DNA of 16,335 bases. Source: RGEC01 sp044371405 (GTDB lineage: Bacteria > Bacteroidota > Bacteroidia > NS11-12g > UBA955). Below, in pieces: positions 13,432 to 16,335 of the stretch (position 1 is the stretch's first letter; each line of letters starts with the position of its first letter). Below the pieces are notes generated by a model. The model was not told the origin of the DNA. It searched no databases and worked only from the letters and a program-made list of their open reading frames with translations. Location: NCBI GenBank assembly GCA_044371405.1, contig JBILTS010000039.1, forward strand, positions 1-16,335, given 5' to 3'. Both the position numbers and the translations under genes were made by a program.

Positions 13432-14544
13432 CTAAAACATATCTTTCATCCTGTCGAAAAAGGTTTTGTCCTTTTCTTCGGGCTTGAAATTCTTGCTCTC
13501 TTGCAGTTTCAGCAGTTGGTCTTTTTCTTCAGAACTCAATTTGGTGGGCACATATACCTGAATATGTATCAACTGATCGCCGCTGCCGTATCCATTTAAA
13601 TCGGGGAATCCCTTGCCTTTTAAGCGCAATACTTTGCCGGGCTGAGTTCCGCTCTCAATCTTGATTTTGGCGGCCCCATCCAAAGTCGGAACCTCAACAG
13701 AAGCGCCCAGTGCAGCTTCGGGGAAGGACAGCCACAACGTATAAATAACGTGGTTGCCATCGCGCTGCAGTTCCTCATGCTCAATTTGTTCAATCAGCAC
13801 AATCAGGTCGCCTGCAGGGCCGCCGCCGGGACCGGAATTACCCTGCCCGTTCACGCTGAGCTGCATGCCTTCGGCAACACCCCCCGGTATTTTAATGGTA
13901 GTTTCAAATTCCTGTCCCACCAGCCCCTGTTCATTGGCTTCGCGGGGTTTGGATGTGATGGTTCTGCCCATGCCCTGGCAAACCTGGCAGGGTGCTGTTG
14001 TGGCCATCTGGCCAAGGAATGTGTTGGTTATTTTGCGAACGCTTCCGGCGCCACCGCAATTTTTACAATCGCTGTATTGCACGCCCTCCGCCTCAATCAT
14101 GCGACGGTATTTTACCTTTTTCTCTACGCCGTGGCGCATTTCAGCCAGGGTGAGTTTGATGCGGATTCGGATGTTGCTGCCGGGCTGTCTTCTGGGGCCA
14201 CCACCGCGTCTGCCGCCTTGACCGCCAAAGAAAGAACCAAAAAAGTCGTTATCGCCGAAGATGTCTCCAAACTGACTGAATATATCGTCCATGTTGAAAC
14301 CACCTCCGCCGCCGGCTCCACCCATACCGGCATGGCCAAACTGGTCATAGCGTTGTTTTTTCTCAGGATTACTCAGGGCATCGTATGCCTCGGCCGCTTC
14401 CTTAAATTTCTCCTCGGCGTCTTTGTCGTCGGGGTTTTTGTCAGGGTGATATTTAATGGCAAGCTTGCGGTATGCTTTTTTGATTTCATCCGCACTGGCA
14501 TTGCGCGAAACGCCTAGTATATCGTAGTAATCGCGTTTTGACAT
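13432..14544 (-). CDS. dnaJ: Chaperone DnaJ (Hsp40) with only one zinc centre
   Basis: This co-chaperone delivers clients to DnaK and triggers its ATP hydrolysis. The protein has 370 residues. The J domain (1-70) has the essential HPD at 33-35, and a Gly/Phe-rich linker spans about 71-120. The cysteine-rich region has only two CxxCxGxG motifs, at Cys160/Cys163 (CKNCGGAG) and Cys186/Cys189 (CQVCQGMG). The places where motifs 1 and 4 should be read EAEGVQYSD and SKPREANEQG and contain no cysteine. In DnaJ, motifs 1 and 4 form zinc site I and motifs 2 and 3 form site II, so site I is missing and site II is kept. The C-terminal substrate-binding and dimerisation parts (about 212-350) look normal (SFPEAALGASVEVPTLDG, QPGKVLRLKGKGFP). 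The ATG at 14544 lies 5 nt after the grpE stop with GGAG just upstream: one operon with translational coupling. Confidence 0.97.
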   Translation of the reverse strand: MSKRDYYDILGVSRNASADEIKKAYRKLAIKYHPDKNPDDKDAEEKFKEAAEAYDALSNPEKKQRYDQFGHAGMGGAGGGGGFNMDDIFSQFGDIFGDNDFFGSFFGGQGGRRGGGPRRQPGSNIRIRIKLTLAEMRHGVEKKVKYRRMIEAEGVQYSDCKNCGGAGSVRKITNTFLGQMATTAPCQVCQGMGRTITSKPREANEQGLVGQEFETTIKIPGGVAEGMQLSVNGQGNSGPGGGPAGDLIVLIEQIEHEELQRDGNHVIYTLWLSFPEAALGASVEVPTLDGAAKIKIESGTQPGKVLRLKGKGFPDLNGYGSGDQLIHIQVYVPTKLSSEEKDQLLKLQESKNFKPEEKDKTFFDRMKDMF

Positions 14545-14549
14545 ATTTG

Positions 14550-15101
14550 TTATTCTCCTACAACCACTTTGGCAAATCTAAGCACATGGCCGTTTAATAA
14601 ATAGCCCTTTTCCACTTCGTCGATGACCATGCCTTTATCGGCCTCTGTGGGAGCAGGGAAGCGGGTAATGGCTTCATGAAATTCCACATCAAAAGGTTTG
14701 CCCTTGCAATCCATGGGTTTTACCCCGCGGGCTTCGAGTTGTGAAATGAGTTTTTTATAGATGAGCTCAAAACCTTCCAGGCCGGTTTTTACAGCGCTAT
14801 CCGCATTTTCCAGAATTTTAAGGGCACGTTCAAAATCATCCACAATTTCGAGCATGGACAAAATGACATCCCGTCCGGCGGTCTGCAACAGTTCAAAGCG
14901 CTCCTTGGTGGTGCGACGGCGGTAGTTGTCAAATTCGCTGTACAGACGCAGGTATTTGTCTTTTTCCTCAGCTATCAGCTGCTCCGGTGTTTGGGGTTCG
15001 GAAGTTTCAGTCGCAGCAGACTCTTTTTCTGTCGTGTTTTCTGAGGTCTTTGGCTCTTCACTGGGATTTTCGGGCTCGGTATTCAGCGTTTCGTCAATCA
15101 T
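14550..15101 (-). CDS. grpE: Nucleotide exchange factor GrpE
   Basis: GrpE releases ADP from DnaK and resets the chaperone cycle. The protein has 183 residues from ATG 15101. An acidic, disordered N-terminal tail covers about 1-40 (Glu/Thr/Ser/Pro rich). A long coiled-coil helix contains EKDKYLRLYSEFDNYRRRT and runs to the helical bundle. The C-terminal beta domain holds the family signature from PFDVEFHEAI to GYLLNGHVLRFAKVVV. Starts at ATG 15107 or TTG 15131 are also in frame; 15101 is the conservative choice. It is followed after 5 nt by dnaJ. No CIRCE element is seen upstream. A TAATTTCG (15171-15164 on the minus strand) could be its -7 element but lacks a -33 partner, so the basis of any heat-shock control is not visible. 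Confidence 0.95.
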   Translation of the reverse strand: MIDETLNTEPENPSEEPKTSENTTEKESAATETSEPQTPEQLIAEEKDKYLRLYSEFDNYRRRTTKERFELLQTAGRDVILSMLEIVDDFERALKILENADSAVKTGLEGFELIYKKLISQLEARGVKPMDCKGKPFDVEFHEAITRFPAPTEADKGMVIDEVEKGYLLNGHVLRFAKVVVGE

Positions 15102-15175
15102 TTGCATCCTATGCTTCAAACCCTTTGCCAAACAGGGGAATGTGCCAATGTGTCAGTTATTTCCGAAATTAGTAG

Positions 15176-15183
15176 TTCCTTTG
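15176..15183 (+). promoter_or_regulatory. ribE -7-like promoter element
   Basis: TTCCTTTG differs from TAnnTTTG at one position and ends 5 nt before the ribE ATG, as at kdsA and nhaA. No -33 TTTG is found. The 87-nt grpE/ribE spacer is too short for, and shows no trace of, an FMN riboswitch. Confidence 0.3.
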
Positions 15184-15188
15184 CAGTC

Positions 15189-15788
15189 ATGTTTACAGGG
15201 ATCGTCGAAGGTTTAGGCAAGGTGTTACAGATTGAAAAAGAAGGTACGAACCTTCATTTTTGGTTGGTAAGTCCTTTTGTAGCTGAATTGAAGGTGGATC
15301 AAAGTGTAAGCCATGACGGTGTTTGCCTGACAGTAACGGATTTGGATGAAGGAAAATACCGCGTAACAGCTGTAGAAGAAACATTGAACCGCACCAATCT
15401 ATCGCACTGGCAATCCGGAACTACAGTGAACCTGGAAAGGTGTATGCCAGCCAATGGAAGATTCGATGGGCACATCGTGCAAGGGCATGTGGATGCCACA
15501 GCAGTTCTAATTGGTAAGGAAGATCACCATGGTTCATGGAAACTGACTTTCAGCCACGATCCGAATTCCGGAATCACGGTTGAAAAGGGAAGTATATGCG
15601 TGAATGGTGTTAGTTTGACAGTGGTAGACAGTGCGGTTGACGCATTTTCAGTGGTCATCATTCCCTATACCTGGGAACATACCAATCTGCAGCTCCTGAA
15701 TGAAGGAGATGCTGTGAATATCGAATTTGATATTCTGGGTAAATACATGCAGAAATACCTGTTGGCAGCCGCCCGATACAAGGTTTAA
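15189..15788 (+). CDS. ribE: Riboflavin synthase, alpha subunit
   Basis: This enzyme makes the last step of riboflavin synthesis, dismutating two 6,7-dimethyl-8-ribityllumazine molecules. The protein has 199 residues and two lumazine-binding barrels in tandem. The first starts MFTGIVEGLGKV with DGVCLTVTDLDEGKYRVTAVEETLNRTNL. The second starts near residue 95 with NGRFDGHIVQGHVDATAVL and SICVNGVSLTVVD. MFTGI is the invariant N terminus of the family, which fixes the start at 15189; the longer frame from 15102 is not credible. It is divergent from grpE and unlinked to the ribD operon about 3 kb upstream. It is followed by a 126-nt spacer before sdhC, where no terminator hairpin is evident. Confidence 0.97.
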   Translation: MFTGIVEGLGKVLQIEKEGTNLHFWLVSPFVAELKVDQSVSHDGVCLTVTDLDEGKYRVTAVEETLNRTNLSHWQSGTTVNLERCMPANGRFDGHIVQGHVDATAVLIGKEDHHGSWKLTFSHDPNSGITVEKGSICVNGVSLTVVDSAVDAFSVVIIPYTWEHTNLQLLNEGDAVNIEFDILGKYMQKYLLAAARYKV

Positions 15789-15848
15789 TGCAATTTGTTT
15801 AATCCTTATTGAAAAAAACATATTCGTTTTAATGGTTTGTGGGTAAAT

Positions 15849-15883
15849 GGACAATAATGCATGCTGTCCAGACATTAAATTTG
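15849..15883 (+). promoter_or_regulatory. sdhC -7 element with an upstream inverted repeat
   Basis: TAAATTTG (15876-15883) matches TAnnTTTG exactly; the ATG follows 31 nt later, a longer leader than at the other genes here. Upstream lies GGACA (15849-15853) / TGTCC (15865-15869), with the palindrome GCATGC between them, in the place where a regulator could cover the promoter. No -33 TTTG at proper spacing. Confidence 0.4.
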
Positions 15884-15914
15884 TACCCGAAAAATCACAG
15901 AAGCTTACACAAGC

Positions 15915-16335
15915 ATGAAATTATTTTCTTTTCTATTCACATCCACCATTGGCCGGAAGTGGCTGATGGGATTGACAGGGTTGTTTCTCATTTCGTTTTT
16001 GCTGGTGCACTGCGGAGTTAACGCTTGCATTTTCTTCAATGACGGGGGAGAAACCTTTAACATGGCTGCTGATTTTATGAGCACCAACTGGATCATCAGA
16101 ACCATGGAGTTTGTGCTGTTTGCAGGTCTGCTGCTGCACATTTTTCAGGGTTTGTATTTGTGGAAATTCAATACTGATGCAAGAAAAAAGCGCTATTCTG
16201 TAAGCGGCGGCAGTGCCAACAGTACCTGGTATTCCAGAAGCATGGGTATTCTTGGTACGCTGTTGCTATTGTTTTTGGTTGTGCACCTCAAAGATTTTTG
16301 GATAACCAGCCGTTTTACCGATGTGATAACCTCCG
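15915..16335 (+). CDS. sdhC: Succinate dehydrogenase/fumarate reductase cytochrome b558-type subunit (3' end missing)
   Basis: The first 140 residues of the membrane anchor of complex II as found in Bacteroidota, a single di-heme subunit with about five helices; the frame runs off the window. It begins MKLFSFLFTSTIGRKWLMGLTGL, typical of the b558 family. Membrane helices lie at about 16-38, 62-84 and 109-127. Histidines at 32 (LLVHCGVN), 75 (GLLLHIFQG) and 124 (LVVHLKDFW) lie in the helices and are likely heme ligands. The protein passes electrons between succinate oxidation and menaquinone. sdhA and sdhB are expected just beyond the right edge (inference). The ATG at 15915 is 31 nt downstream of a TAAATTTG element. 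Confidence 0.94.
   Translation, partial: MKLFSFLFTSTIGRKWLMGLTGLFLISFLLVHCGVNACIFFNDGGETFNMAADFMSTNWIIRTMEFVLFAGLLLHIFQGLYLWKFNTDARKKRYSVSGGSANSTWYSRSMGILGTLLLLFLVVHLKDFWITSRFTDVITS

Noticed and set aside
13750..14517. 255-codon open frame on the plus strand opposite dnaJ.
   Set aside because: It mirrors dnaJ codon by codon, has no promoter box or recognisable domain, and dnaJ on the other strand is certain.
15102..15188. CIRCE/HrcA operator or sigma-32-like heat-shock promoter in front of grpE.
   Set aside because: No TTAGCACTC-N9-GAGTGCTAA repeat or recognisable alternative promoter is present in the 87-nt spacer.

Overview
The window reads as ordinary chromosomal DNA of a Gram-negative member of the Bacteroidota, probably a Chitinophagales/Sphingobacteriales-type or other non-Bacteroides lineage; the exact order is inference. 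Evidence: promoters of the Bacteroidota type (TTTG - 19/20 nt - TAnnTTTG) lie close in front of several genes, Shine-Dalgarno sites are mostly absent, KDO synthesis (kdsA) implies an LPS outer membrane, a type IX secretion (T9SS) C-terminal sorting domain protein and a PorE-like OmpA lipoprotein are present, and the last gene is a Bacteroidota-style b558-family succinate dehydrogenase cytochrome b. No mobile element, CRISPR array, prophage or rRNA is visible.

Layout. 1-1714 (+): the 3' part of a DegP/HtrA periplasmic protease, then kdsA, ended by a strong bidirectional terminator (1725-1752). 1771-7392 (-): an envelope cluster transcribed leftwards in the order secreted M1 metallopeptidase, 106-residue stand-alone T9SS sorting domain protein, and a 905-residue TPR/propeller/CRD/OmpA lipoprotein with an unusual C-terminal domain. 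7523-8427 (-): a terminator, a small probably surface-exposed lipoprotein, a 314-nt region with two abutting hairpins, a good promoter and a possible 24-residue hydrophobic peptide, then tRNA-Asp with its own terminator and a textbook promoter. 8428-9618 (-): nhaA. 9651-12125 (+): an overlapping operon ribD - EamA-type transporter - yigZ, followed by icd (NADP-isocitrate dehydrogenase) with its own promoter element. 13432-15101 (-): the grpE-dnaJ chaperone operon. 15189 to the end (+): ribE (riboflavin synthase) and the start of sdhC.

How it fits together: this is housekeeping (riboflavin, TCA cycle, respiration, protein folding, ion homeostasis) mixed with envelope functions (KDO, periplasmic proteolysis, T9SS-related proteins). 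ribD and ribE are about 4.5 kb apart in separate transcription units, and neither has room for an FMN riboswitch.

I found no clear-cut new multi-gene system. The items most worth checking are: (1) a degenerate retropepsin-like domain fused to the C terminus of the PorE-like lipoprotein; (2) a secreted protein that is nothing but a T9SS sorting domain; (3) a DnaJ that has lost exactly the two CxxCxGxG motifs forming zinc site I while keeping site II; (4) the hairpin/micropeptide locus at 8044-8193; (5) -7 elements placed 4-11 nt before start codons, suggesting near-leaderless mRNAs.
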